Below, in pieces: positions 51,946 through 61,104 of a stretch of DNA of 64,000 nt. The stretch spans positions 682,001 through 746,000 of the forward strand of contig JAGYIE010000001.1 of NCBI GenBank assembly GCA_018402765.1, given 5' to 3'. Origin of the DNA: Vicingaceae bacterium (GTDB lineage: Bacteria > Bacteroidota > Bacteroidia > Flavobacteriales_E > Vicingaceae). The position numbers and the translations under genes are program-made. Position 1 is the first letter of the stretch. Every line of letters starts with the position of its first letter. The notes under the pieces are model-generated. The model searched no databases. It was not told the DNA's origin and saw only the letters and a program-made list of their open reading frames with translations.

Positions 51946-53229
51946 ATAATAAGCTGAAAAGCCTACAACCTTATTAGGTAAGGTAGAAATTTGGCTATCC
52001 GTAAAAGAATTCAAATCTAACGCATAAGCCTTTCCGTTTTGAAAATGGTTGTAAATGCACGTATTACTTCCTTCATCTATATAAAAATCATCAGCATAAA
52101 CATTCCTTGACTTTATAATTCCATCAGTTAGATTTAAAGAATATTCATATAAGTTCCCATTTTCTGTTGAATTGAAATATAACCTGTAACTATATGAAAA
52201 GCAAGATGATATAGAATAATTAAAGTCAGCAATAAAATTCATAGCTCCTGAGGCAAACTTATATTCCATCAACCTTCCTTTACCGTTTACATTTCCTAGA
52301 ATGTAAACATTATTGCCTCCCGACTTTCCTAATCCTACAGCAGCCATATTAAGCTCTCGATTTGATATAAGAGCTCCGGTAATACCATATTGACCAAGAT
52401 AATAAGTTTGATCATTTAGTCGTTTTTCAAGAGTATACAAATAATTACCTATTTTTTTAATGTCAATTGGCTGATGAATCGTATTAATAATCCCTTGCGC
52501 ATTTCCATTCAAATCAAACTTATAAATTTGATTTTGAAAATTTAAACAGTATAAAACTTCATTGATCTCTCTAAGTTTACTAAACTCAAAAGTTCCACCA
52601 GATTGACTCAACTGTTTGCTCCATTGCAAACTATTATCAATGATACTGTAGGCACTGATCACTGGAAACAATCGCTGTAAAATAATGTAATCCTCACTTC
52701 TTTTATTAATGGCTATGCCTGCACATGAAACCGATTTTTGAGCAAAATTGTTAACTGTTCCATCGGTATTGTATAAATAAAGTGCAGTTGAATTTGCACT
52801 AGAAGATGCCAGAACCGTTCCCTCGTATGCATATCCTCTGTAATTGAGCCTAACTTCCACGGATTCAATTTTTGTATTCTCTCCATCAGAAACAGATAGC
52901 TCAATAGTATACCTTGAAGAAATAAAATTTTCTGCAACCTCATAAAAAATGACCAAATCTGCTGAAGGCTTGTTAACATAAACTGTTTTGCTTCCATTTA
53001 CATATTGCTGATTTAAATTATCATATAATCGAAGAACCACACTTTCTACATTTTGATTATCCGAAACACTTGCCCTCACAATAAGCGCTGAATCAACACT
53101 TATCATTTGGCCTGATTGCGGTGAAGTAATAGAAACTGTTGGAAATATCTCATCCTTTTCTTTTTTACATGAAATCATTGCAAATAGGATCAGAAATAAT
53201 AGAAAAATGCCTTTTTGAAATAGTTTCAT
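51937..53229 (-). CDS. Lipoprotein with Ig-like and beta-propeller-like regions
   Basis: 430 residues. Lipobox MISC (Cys21), then PTVSITSPQSGQMISVDSAL, a bacterial Ig-like (Big_9/cadherin-type) domain to ~130, and ~290 residues of regularly spaced strand-rich sequence (six or seven repeats such as YILGNVNGKGRLMEYKF) reminiscent of a beta-propeller. No catalytic motif. Probably surface or periplasmic. Not recognised beyond this. Convergent with accA, with no obvious promoter element upstream. Confidence 0.72.
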   Translation of the reverse strand: MKLFQKGIFLLFLILFAMISCKKEKDEIFPTVSITSPQSGQMISVDSALIVRASVSDNQNVESVVLRLYDNLNQQYVNGSKTVYVNKPSADLVIFYEVAENFISSRYTIELSVSDGENTKIESVEVRLNYRGYAYEGTVLASSSANSTALYLYNTDGTVNNFAQKSVSCAGIAINKRSEDYIILQRLFPVISAYSIIDNSLQWSKQLSQSGGTFEFSKLREINEVLYCLNFQNQIYKFDLNGNAQGIINTIHQPIDIKKIGNYLYTLEKRLNDQTYYLGQYGITGALISNRELNMAAVGLGKSGGNNVYILGNVNGKGRLMEYKFASGAMNFIADFNYSISSCFSYSYRLYFNSTENGNLYEYSLNLTDGIIKSRNVYADDFYIDEGSNTCIYNHFQNGKAYALDLNSFTDSQISTLPNKVVGFSAYYKK

Positions 53230-53385
53230 TGTTTATGTATTGTTTTTAATCTGTTAGCAACTTGTTAGTAGATGGTTAATAAAAAGTGATAAGTTAAGAA
53301 TTTCCCTTAAAACAAACACGATAGTTCGTGAGTAACTAAATTAAATAATTCTTGGCTTTCAACTTTAAGAACACGTCTAATTTGC

Positions 53386-53393
53386 TACTTTTG
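53386..53393 (+). promoter_or_regulatory. Putative -7 element TACTTTTG before dnaB
   Basis: TAnnTTTG match ending five bases before the dnaB ATG, which would give a very short or absent 5' leader. Confidence 0.45.
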
Positions 53394-53398
53394 AAAGG

Positions 53399-54952
53399 AT
53401 GGATAATACAGGCAACTCAAAGGATCAAGCACGCAAAAGAAGTGCTAAAAATAGTTTACAGATAGCTAATTTAGAGCACGGTAGACTACCTCCTCAAGCA
53501 GTTGACCTCGAAGAGGCTGTATTAGGGGCTATGATGCTTGAAAAAGAAGCGGTCAATGTAGCTATAGACATCCTTCAACCAAAAAGTTTTTATAAAGATG
53601 CTCACCAGAAAATTTTTGCTATAATACAAGACTTGTTTCAAAAGTCTGAGCCAATCGACTTATTAACGATTACCAATAGTCTCAGACAAAATGGTGAATT
53701 AGATATAATTGGTGGTCCTTATTACATATCTCAGTTAACAAACAAAGTTGCTTCTTCTGCAAACGTAGAATTTCATGCTCGAATAGTTGCTCAGAAATAT
53801 ATTCAACGAGAATTAATTCGAATTTCTTCTGAAATTATTAGTGATGCCTATGACGAAACTACCGATGTCTTTAACCTAATGGATAAAGCAGAAAGTGGTC
53901 TTTTTAGCGTGACTGAAGGAAACATTAGAAAGAATTGGGACGATATGTCCACCCTTGTTAGGCAAGCCATTAAACAAATCGAATCTGCAAAAAATCAAGA
54001 TGGAAATATTGTAGGTACTCCTTCGGGATTCACTGCCTTAGATAAGATAACATCAGGTTGGCAACCTTCGGACCTTATAATCCTAGCTGCTAGACCTGCA
54101 ATGGGGAAAACAGCATTTGCGCTAACTTTATGCAGAAATGCTGCAGTAGACTTTAAAAAAGGAATAGCAATTTTTTCATTAGAGATGTCTTCACTTCAGC
54201 TTGTAACACGTCTTATATCAGCCGAATCTGAGTTATCATCTGGTAAATTAAAGAATGGAAACTTAAGGTATGATGAGTTAGCCCAAATTCATACCCGAAT
54301 TGCAGGACTAACTGAAGCGCCCATATTTATTGATGATACTCCTGCAATTTCAGTATTTGAATTAAGAGCTAAAGCTAGACGACTTAAAGCGCAGCATGAC
54401 ATTCAGCTATTAGTTGTTGATTATTTGCAACTAATGACAGCAGGTGGTGAAGGAAAAGGAAATAGAGAGCAAGAAATTAGTACTATTTCAAGGTCGTTAA
54501 AGAGTATTGCAAAAGAATTAAATATTCCTGTAATTGCTCTATCTCAATTGAGCAGAGCTGTAGAATCAAGAGGTGGAGATAGAAGACCACAACTTTCGGA
54601 TTTAAGAGAATCGGGTTCTATAGAGCAGGATGCTGATATGGTAATTTTTATTAATCGTCCTGAATACTATGGCCTAACTGAGGATGAAGCTGGAAACTCA
54701 ACACTAGGTGTTGCCAATATTATTATTGCGAAACATAGAAATGGGTCTGTTGGTGATGTACAGTTGAAGTTTACCGCAGAGTTGGCTAAATTTGGAAATT
54801 TAGACAATAATTACTTTGGTGGAGAGAATTCAGGAAATAGGGGTAACGCTTTTGGAGATATGCCAATAAATGATGAATTCGATACGTCTAGTAACACAAT
54901 AACACGTTCATCTAAAATGGACGACTTTGGTGATGAGGAAGTTCCATTCTAA
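53399..54952 (+). CDS. dnaB: Replicative DNA helicase DnaB
   Basis: 517 residues. N-terminal domain with PPQAVDLEEAVLGAMMLE, RecA-like core with Walker A ARPAMGKTAFA (~231), FSLEMSSLQLVTRL, VVDYLQLMTAGG and SDLRESGSIEQDADMVIFINRPEYY, then IIAKHRNGSVGDVQLKF. A ~50-residue disordered C-terminal tail ends in DEEVPF, the acidic-aromatic type tail seen in SSB-like proteins, which might be a protein-binding tip (inference). No intein. Followed 44 bases later by the AsnB-like gene. Confidence 0.97.
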   Translation: MDNTGNSKDQARKRSAKNSLQIANLEHGRLPPQAVDLEEAVLGAMMLEKEAVNVAIDILQPKSFYKDAHQKIFAIIQDLFQKSEPIDLLTITNSLRQNGELDIIGGPYYISQLTNKVASSANVEFHARIVAQKYIQRELIRISSEIISDAYDETTDVFNLMDKAESGLFSVTEGNIRKNWDDMSTLVRQAIKQIESAKNQDGNIVGTPSGFTALDKITSGWQPSDLIILAARPAMGKTAFALTLCRNAAVDFKKGIAIFSLEMSSLQLVTRLISAESELSSGKLKNGNLRYDELAQIHTRIAGLTEAPIFIDDTPAISVFELRAKARRLKAQHDIQLLVVDYLQLMTAGGEGKGNREQEISTISRSLKSIAKELNIPVIALSQLSRAVESRGGDRRPQLSDLRESGSIEQDADMVIFINRPEYYGLTEDEAGNSTLGVANIIIAKHRNGSVGDVQLKFTAELAKFGNLDNNYFGGENSGNRGNAFGDMPINDEFDTSSNTITRSSKMDDFGDEEVPF

Positions 54953-54996
54953 ACTGTAAGTATTTACAAACATCAGCTTCAAGAAACTATTTAACT

Positions 54997-56253
54997 ATGC
55001 AGCTTCGAATCTTAATACTTCTCTTCTTTATATCATTTTCAGCTAAAGCATCTTATGTTTTAATACCAATGGATGATGCACAAAGTAATCATTTAAAGGC
55101 ATATGGTGTTGCATTTTGGGTATTAGAAAGAGAGGTCGAAGTGCAATGGTTGCTCAACTATAGAGGTGGTAGTTTTATGATAAAAGCTGCAAAGCAAATT
55201 CAAGACGAATGTTTAATCAGAGGCGTTTCTTACGAACTAATCACTGACGCTAAAGCAAGTAGTATTTTAATAGAAATATCAAATCCTGAAGTAAATATGG
55301 ATGCCATAAAGCTTGAAAAAGCCCCAAAAATGGCTGTGTATTCTCCTAAAGGAAAACAACCTTGGGACGATGCAGTTACTTTGGTCCTTACCTATGCTGA
55401 GATACCATATGATATCGTTTATGATGAAGAAATTATAAATGGGACACTTCCACTATATGATTGGCTACACTTACATCATGAGGATTTTACAGGCCAATAT
55501 GGACGTTTCTACGCTAATTATAGAAGCTACCCTTGGTATAAAGAACAAGTTAGACAAAACGAAGAAATGGCTGCTAAACTAGGCTTTAGTAAGGTTTCTC
55601 AATTAAAACTAGGCGTGGCTAAACAAATTAGAGACTTTACATCAGGTGGTGGCTTTTTATTTACCATGTGCTCGGGAACGGACTCTTACGACATAGCTTT
55701 ATCAGCAATGGATTTAGATATTTGTGAACCTATGTTTGATGGTGATGGATCCACTCCAAATTATAATGCTAAATTAAATTTCAAAAATACCTTTGCATTC
55801 AAGGACTTTTCGCTCATAACCGATCCAATGCAGTATGAATTTTCAAATATTGATGCTACCCCTGCCCATAGTAGAACTTCTGAAAAAGTAGACCTATTTA
55901 CACTTTTTGAATTTTCGGCTAAATGGGACCCCGTTCCAACAATGCTTTGCCAAAACCATACTCCTGTAATAAAGGGGTTTATGGGGCAAACAACAGCATT
56001 TAATAAGCAATTTATCAAACCAGAGATATTAATATTAGGAGAAAATAAAGCACTAAACAGTGCTAGGTACATACATGGAACTTTTGGAAAAGGAACTTGG
56101 ACCTTCTATGGAGGACATGACCCGGAAGATTACCAGCATTTTGTTGGTGACCCTCCCACTGATTTAAACCTGCATCCAAATAGCCCAGGTTATCGATTAA
56201 TATTAAATAATGTGCTATTTCCCGCTGCTAAAAAGAAAAAGCAAAAAACGTAA
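54997..56253 (+). CDS. Conserved secreted protein, often mislabelled asparagine synthetase B
   Basis: 418 residues with a signal peptide (~1-18). Databases commonly label such Bacteroidota proteins asparagine synthetase B, but the glutaminase N-terminal Cys2 and the PPi-loop SGG-x-DS are both absent. Instead there are VLIPMDDAQSNHLKAYG, VQWLLNYRGGSFM, and a Gly-rich GGGFLFTMCSGTDSYD segment plus GTWTFYGGHDPED, which suggest a class I GATase/ThuA-like or glycan-related fold. A basic tail (KKKKQKT) ends it. Next to dnaB in other Bacteroidota too. Function unknown; no catalytic assignment made. Confidence 0.75.
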   Translation: MQLRILILLFFISFSAKASYVLIPMDDAQSNHLKAYGVAFWVLEREVEVQWLLNYRGGSFMIKAAKQIQDECLIRGVSYELITDAKASSILIEISNPEVNMDAIKLEKAPKMAVYSPKGKQPWDDAVTLVLTYAEIPYDIVYDEEIINGTLPLYDWLHLHHEDFTGQYGRFYANYRSYPWYKEQVRQNEEMAAKLGFSKVSQLKLGVAKQIRDFTSGGGFLFTMCSGTDSYDIALSAMDLDICEPMFDGDGSTPNYNAKLNFKNTFAFKDFSLITDPMQYEFSNIDATPAHSRTSEKVDLFTLFEFSAKWDPVPTMLCQNHTPVIKGFMGQTTAFNKQFIKPEILILGENKALNSARYIHGTFGKGTWTFYGGHDPEDYQHFVGDPPTDLNLHPNSPGYRLILNNVLFPAAKKKKQKT

Positions 56254-56322
56254 TGCGTATTTTTTCGTTCAGCTTATTTTTAAGTTAGCCCATTTAGAGT
56301 TTTAACAACGGCCGTTTTTATC

Positions 56323-56330
56323 TACTTTTG
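56323..56330 (+). promoter_or_regulatory. Putative -7 element TACTTTTG for the polysaccharide locus
   Basis: TAnnTTTG match 16 bases before the flippase ATG; the only recognisable promoter for the six-gene plus-strand run. Confidence 0.42.
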
Positions 56331-56346
56331 AATCTACAAAAAGAGA

Positions 56347-57624
56347 ATGTTAAATAAAAGAATTAAGACTTTCTTTCAGGAGAGAAGTATGCTTAAGAAT
56401 ATAGCCGTTTTAACTGGCGGCACTCTTATAGCGCAACTCTTGAATTTTTTGTCTGCTCCTGTTTTATCCCGTTTATTTTCCAAAGAAGATTATGGCGAAT
56501 ACGGTTTGTTTATGTCTGCAGTTAGTTATGCCACTGTGTTAGCCTGCTTGCGATTAGAGCAAGCAATTGTTTTACCAAAAGAAGAAGCAGAAGCAAATTC
56601 AATTACCTGGTGGTCAGTGCGATTAAATCTAGCGGTTTCTCTAATTACTACTATCGTATGTGCAGTTGGGATATTTTGGTTTGGTCTTTCAGCTTTTTTT
56701 ATATTGGTTGGACCTACAGTATTCTTTACCTGCCTCATAGCCATATATTCATATTTCAATAGCCGAAATAAAGATTATAATCGTGTTTCAAATGCAAGAA
56801 TAATTATAAGTATAGCCATTACAATTGTTTCAATTTTACTTGGGTTTTCCAATAGCGGAACCTATGGGTTAATCTATGGAATACTGTCGGGACAGGTGAT
56901 TGGCGCATTCTATTTATTTTATCACTTGCGTAAAGGCATTCATAGTTTCAAAAATACACTAAGTTGGAAAGAACTTAGAAAAAAGTACAGTGACTTTATT
57001 TTTATAAATACTCCTCACGCATTGTTAGATTTAACTGAAGTGTACGGAGTAGTTTTAATTATCGGGTTTTTCTTTGATAAAGCATATATTGGAGCATATT
57101 TCTTTGCTTTTAAAATACTTAAAGCACCTTTAAAAATTATTGGCTCCTCTATTTATCAGGTACTTTACCGAGAATTTTCAGAAAAGATCACTTTAAACCA
57201 AAGTTTTTTTTCACTTTTTAGAAGTACTATCAAACAAATAGCGCTTCTTTCTTTCCTCCCTTTCTTGATACTTGGTATATTTGGAAAAGAATTATTTAGT
57301 TTTATCTTTGGTGAGGAATGGGCAATTGCAGGAGTATATTCATCTTATTTTTCACTATGGTTTTGGCTCAACTTTATCGCCAGCCCAGTATCATGCACCC
57401 CATTAGTGCTTAATAAGCAAGGAATTTCATTTATGATAGCCGCAAGCAATACGGTATTGCGTATTGCAATACTTGCTGTTGCAGGTTATTACAATGATTT
57501 CAAGTTACTTATCTATCTATTTGCTATTTCTCAATCAATAGTTATGATTATAAATATTACATGGTACTACTCATTAGTAGCTAAACACCATAAACAAACT
57601 ACTTTAAATGAGTTCAATCTTTAA
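56347..57624 (+). CDS. Oligosaccharide flippase (Wzx-like, MOP superfamily)
   Basis: 425 residues, 12 or so TM helices. KNIAVLTGGTLIAQLLNFLSAPVLSRLFSKEDYGEYGLF-type opening (read 17-55), typical of polysaccharide_synt/Wzx proteins; VLPKEEAEANSITWWS and IGAYFFAFKILKAPLKIIGSS are also family-like. Flips an undecaprenyl-PP-linked oligosaccharide to the periplasmic face. First gene of the locus; the next gene overlaps it by 17 bases. Confidence 0.9.
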   Translation: MLNKRIKTFFQERSMLKNIAVLTGGTLIAQLLNFLSAPVLSRLFSKEDYGEYGLFMSAVSYATVLACLRLEQAIVLPKEEAEANSITWWSVRLNLAVSLITTIVCAVGIFWFGLSAFFILVGPTVFFTCLIAIYSYFNSRNKDYNRVSNARIIISIAITIVSILLGFSNSGTYGLIYGILSGQVIGAFYLFYHLRKGIHSFKNTLSWKELRKKYSDFIFINTPHALLDLTEVYGVVLIIGFFFDKAYIGAYFFAFKILKAPLKIIGSSIYQVLYREFSEKITLNQSFFSLFRSTIKQIALLSFLPFLILGIFGKELFSFIFGEEWAIAGVYSSYFSLWFWLNFIASPVSCTPLVLNKQGISFMIAASNTVLRIAILAVAGYYNDFKLLIYLFAISQSIVMIINITWYYSLVAKHHKQTTLNEFNL

Positions 57625-58720
57625 ACTAATTTTCTTTCATCCCGCAAAAATTGAATTGGGTATCTCGGGAAGTTCAATCAGGCCGCACAATTTGCTTAAG
57701 ACATTTAAAAACTTAGAAATAGATGTAGAAGAAGTAAGTGGAGAGATAGAAGAGCGAGAAGAAAAAATTAGCCAGTTAAAAGAGCGGATAATTTCTGGTG
57801 AAAAATTTAATATGCTCTATGTAGAAAATACCACCCTACCACTAGGTTTAATTCAGCATAGAACAAAATACTTTTCATACTACAAAAAATATACTAACGA
57901 TAAAAATTTTATTCAGTTTTGTTTGGACCAAAATATCCAATGCAGCTATTATTATCGAGATATTTATTGGGACTTCCCAGAAGTATTTGAAAGCAATTAT
58001 TCGTTTTTAAAAAGAAAATATATACTTCTTCATCAGCGATATTTTGGGAAGAAAGAACTTTGCTTTTTAAAAAAAAATATTCGTGTTTTTGTACCCTCAG
58101 AATTGTTTAAAGAATATTTAAATAAAAAGTATAATCTGAAAGCTGAAGCTCTTTCACCTGGAAGTAATTTAAACGAAAATGCAACTATGCCTAAATCAGA
58201 TAAGTTGACAATGATTTATGTAGGTGGAGTTAGCGCATTGTATTTTAGTGATTTTTTGATAGGAGAATTAGAAAAAATTCAATCTGTTATTCGTCTTATT
58301 TTGTGTTGTAGGAAAAATGAATTCGAAAAAAATAAAGCTAGATTTAAACAACTGAAACAAGTTGAAATACATCACACATCAGGAGATCAGTTGTTAAAGC
58401 TCTATAATCGTTCTCATCTTGCCTTGTTCCCTCTAAAACCGAAAGGTTATGGAAAATTGTCGTATTCAGTGAAAATACCTGAATACATTTGCAATGCTAA
58501 ACCAATTGTTGCATTTAAAAACAACACCTGTGCAGAAGTAATTGAAAAGCATCAATTAGGATGGACTATTGGTGAAGAAAAAGATGAATTGTTTCATTTG
58601 CTTGACAGATTGGCGAAAAATCCGAAAGAAGTAGACGAAAAAGTAGCAAATACTATGAAAGTGAGGGACAAGTTTACATGGGAAGGTGTAGCACAAAAAG
58701 TAATTGGGTGTAGTCTATGA
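57608..58720 (+). CDS. Glycosyltransferase, GT-B-like
   Basis: 370 residues. The N-terminal half (FFHPAKIELGISGSSIRPHN, YYRDIYWDFPEVFE) is variable; the C-terminal half looks like a GT4-type Rossmann domain (IYVGGVSALYFS, LKLYNRSHLALFPLKPKGYGK, VKIPEYICNAKPIVAFKNN). The usual E-x7-E motif is degenerate. Overlaps the flippase by 17 bases and the next gene by four (ATGA). Sugar specificity unknown. Confidence 0.78.
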   Translation: MSSIFKLIFFHPAKIELGISGSSIRPHNLLKTFKNLEIDVEEVSGEIEEREEKISQLKERIISGEKFNMLYVENTTLPLGLIQHRTKYFSYYKKYTNDKNFIQFCLDQNIQCSYYYRDIYWDFPEVFESNYSFLKRKYILLHQRYFGKKELCFLKKNIRVFVPSELFKEYLNKKYNLKAEALSPGSNLNENATMPKSDKLTMIYVGGVSALYFSDFLIGELEKIQSVIRLILCCRKNEFEKNKARFKQLKQVEIHHTSGDQLLKLYNRSHLALFPLKPKGYGKLSYSVKIPEYICNAKPIVAFKNNTCAEVIEKHQLGWTIGEEKDELFHLLDRLAKNPKEVDEKVANTMKVRDKFTWEGVAQKVIGCSL

Positions 58721-59832
58721 AGGTATTTCTATTAGCAGATGGAAGCTCAGCACACACTGAAAAGTGGGTAAAAAGCTTATTGGACAATAACGTAAAGGTA
58801 TTCTTATTTAGTCTTAGAAGAATCTCACCGCTATTAGAATCCATAGTATCGAATAAATTTGAAGTGCATTCTTGCGAAAAAAATGTTCGTTCAAATGCTT
58901 CTGCGTTTAATAAAAGCACTTACTTAAATGTAATACCGGAAGCAAAAAGGCGAATAAAAAAATTTAATCCAGACATTGTTCACGCTCATTATATTAGTAG
59001 CTATGGGCTTTTGGCCTTTTTGAGTGGTTTTCGCCCTTATGTTCTATCTGTTTGGGGAAGCGATATTATGGTTTTTCCAAAACGCAGCTTATTTCATAAA
59101 TTAATTATAAAGGTAATTTTGAAATTCAGCAGCCAAGTATTTGCCACGAGTAAGTTAATGTTAGACATCGTACAAAAAGAGTTTAATAAAAAAGAAAGCA
59201 TTCATTTACCTTTTGGAATTGATACAAACTTGTTTCTTCCTTCTGAAAATTCAATTCAAGAAGGAAATCTTACTTTTATTATTTTAAAATCATTAGCAAG
59301 CACGTATGGTATCGACATTGCAATTGAGGCTTTTAAAGAAGTTAAGACCAATTACCCTGAGAAGACTATTCAGCTTCAAATATATGGTGATGGAGATAAA
59401 AAAGAGGCGTATACCTCACTAGCAGGCGCATTTCTAAACAAGTCTATTTACTTTATGGGTAAAATTCCAAATGATCAGGCACCAAAAGCATTACAACAAG
59501 CTAACGTAATGGTTAATGTTTCAAGGAGCGAAAGCTTTGGTGTTAGTGTACTAGAAGCTTCTTCAGCTGCTTTAGCGGTAATTGTTTCAAATAGGGGTGG
59601 TTTGCCGGAAACTATACTGCCTAACAAGACCGCCATTATGCTAAATGAGCTGAGCGTTAAAGAATGTACTAAAGCAATGGAAACTTATCTAAATAACCCA
59701 AAATTGGCTAGTCAACACGGAAAAAACGGCCGGGAGTTCGTATTAGCAAACTTTCAACAAGAAAAACTAGCAGCACTTCAAATTGAGGCTTACAAAAATA
59801 TAACACATAAAAATAAACAAGAACATAGATAG
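58717..59832 (+). CDS. Family 4 glycosyltransferase
   Basis: 371 residues. VFLLADGSSAHTEKWVKSL opens a GT-B fold; DIVHAHYISSYGLLA, LSVWGSDIMVFPK, FGIDTNLFLPS, SRSESFGVSVLEASSAALAV (the E-x7-E motif) and GGLPETI are conserved GT4 features. Retaining transferase using an NDP-sugar on an undecaprenyl-linked acceptor (family knowledge). Four-base overlap (ATGA) with the preceding gene. Confidence 0.9.
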   Translation: MKVFLLADGSSAHTEKWVKSLLDNNVKVFLFSLRRISPLLESIVSNKFEVHSCEKNVRSNASAFNKSTYLNVIPEAKRRIKKFNPDIVHAHYISSYGLLAFLSGFRPYVLSVWGSDIMVFPKRSLFHKLIIKVILKFSSQVFATSKLMLDIVQKEFNKKESIHLPFGIDTNLFLPSENSIQEGNLTFIILKSLASTYGIDIAIEAFKEVKTNYPEKTIQLQIYGDGDKKEAYTSLAGAFLNKSIYFMGKIPNDQAPKALQQANVMVNVSRSESFGVSVLEASSAALAVIVSNRGGLPETILPNKTAIMLNELSVKECTKAMETYLNNPKLASQHGKNGREFVLANFQQEKLAALQIEAYKNITHKNKQEHR

Positions 59833-59835
59833 CAA

Positions 59836-61059
59836 TTGAAACTTCTTATTCACACACAGTATTTCCCCCCTGAGGTGGGGGCGCCCCAAAATCGTTTACA
59901 CGAGTTAGCTTTACGCCTAAAAATGTTAGGTGTTGAAGTAACTGTTTTAACTGCAATGCCCAATTATCCAAAAATGGAGATTCAGAATGACTATAAAGGG
60001 AAGAAATACCTCTATGAAGAAATGGATGGACTGAAAGTTCACCGTTCTGCTATTTATGTCTCAAAATCGAAGTCTATCGTAATGCGTCTATTAAATTACT
60101 TTTCATTTGTTTGGTCATCCTATTGGGTGGGCAAAAGAAAAATAATGGGTGCATTCGACTTCGTACTTTGTGAATCACCACCTTTGTTTTTAGGAATCTC
60201 TTCTTATCTTCTAGCAAAACATCATGGGTCGAAATTTATTTTTAACGTATCCGATTTATGGCCTGAAAGCGCAGAAAAACTAGGCTTGGTAACCAATCCC
60301 GCATTCTTGAAAATGGCAACTTTATTAGAAGAGTATTTATATAAAAAATCGACTTTAATTACCGGACAAACAATGGGAATCGTTAACGATATTCAAAAAC
60401 GTTTTCCAAATAAAAAGCTATTTTGGATGCCAAATGGAGTTGATGTTAGTTATTATAAGCCTGAAAACATTGAGTCTAATTGGAGGGAAGATAACGGATT
60501 CAATAAAGATGATAAATTGTTTTTATATGCCGGCATAATTGGTCATGCTCAAGGATTAGAGGTTATTTTAAAAGCTGCAGCATTGCTAAAAAGTGAATCC
60601 AAAATAACATTTATTTTACTGGGCAGTGGTCCTTGTAAAAGCAATCTACAGCAAATGGCTGACCAATTAAAGTTAACCAATGTTATTTTCTTAGATGCAG
60701 TAGCAAAGAAAGAGATTCCGTTTATCCTAAAGGCAATCGATTTTACAATTATACCTTTGAAAAAATTAGATTTGTTTAAAGGTGCAATCCCCTCAAAAAT
60801 ATTTGAAAGCTTAGCTATGAAAGTACCTATTCTTTTAGGTGTTGAGGGGGAAGCCAAGGAGCTGTTTATCGATGAGGCTAAAGCAGGTGTCTTATTTGAA
60901 CCTGAAAATGGAATTGACTTGAGCGAAAAAGTAATTGAATTACTAAAAAATGAAGATAAAATAAAAGAATTCGGAGACAATGGGGCCAATTATGTTGCCC
61001 AAAAGTTTAATCGAGATATTTTAGCTCAATCTTTCTACAAACAGCTAAAAAGTATGTAA
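59836..61059 (+). CDS. Family 4 glycosyltransferase (WbuB-like)
   Basis: 407 residues, starting with TTG at 59836 three bases after the preceding stop; no ATG in frame gives the conserved opening MKLLIHTQYFPPEVGAPQNR. Other landmarks: VSDLWPESAEKLGLV, MPNGVDVSYYKPE, YAGIIGHAQGLEVIL, LGSGPCKSNL, IPSKIFESLAMKVPILLGVEGEA. WbuB-like enzymes add amino sugars such as fucosamine to O-antigen intermediates. Followed by wecB. Confidence 0.9.
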   Translation: MKLLIHTQYFPPEVGAPQNRLHELALRLKMLGVEVTVLTAMPNYPKMEIQNDYKGKKYLYEEMDGLKVHRSAIYVSKSKSIVMRLLNYFSFVWSSYWVGKRKIMGAFDFVLCESPPLFLGISSYLLAKHHGSKFIFNVSDLWPESAEKLGLVTNPAFLKMATLLEEYLYKKSTLITGQTMGIVNDIQKRFPNKKLFWMPNGVDVSYYKPENIESNWREDNGFNKDDKLFLYAGIIGHAQGLEVILKAAALLKSESKITFILLGSGPCKSNLQQMADQLKLTNVIFLDAVAKKEIPFILKAIDFTIIPLKKLDLFKGAIPSKIFESLAMKVPILLGVEGEAKELFIDEAKAGVLFEPENGIDLSEKVIELLKNEDKIKEFGDNGANYVAQKFNRDILAQSFYKQLKSM

Positions 61060-61104
61060 ATACAAACCTTGATGTATTTAACTAACAAAAAAGAAAAAAA
61101 GTAA

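Noticed and set aside
53230-53398. Intergenic 169 bases before dnaB as a replication origin or RNA gene
   Set aside because: No DnaA-box cluster, tRNA-like fold or riboswitch pattern seen; only a -7-like element near its end.
60549-60989. 146-codon minus-strand frame inside the WbuB-like glycosyltransferase gene
   Set aside because: Antisense of a well-conserved gene; no independent start signal or family resemblance.
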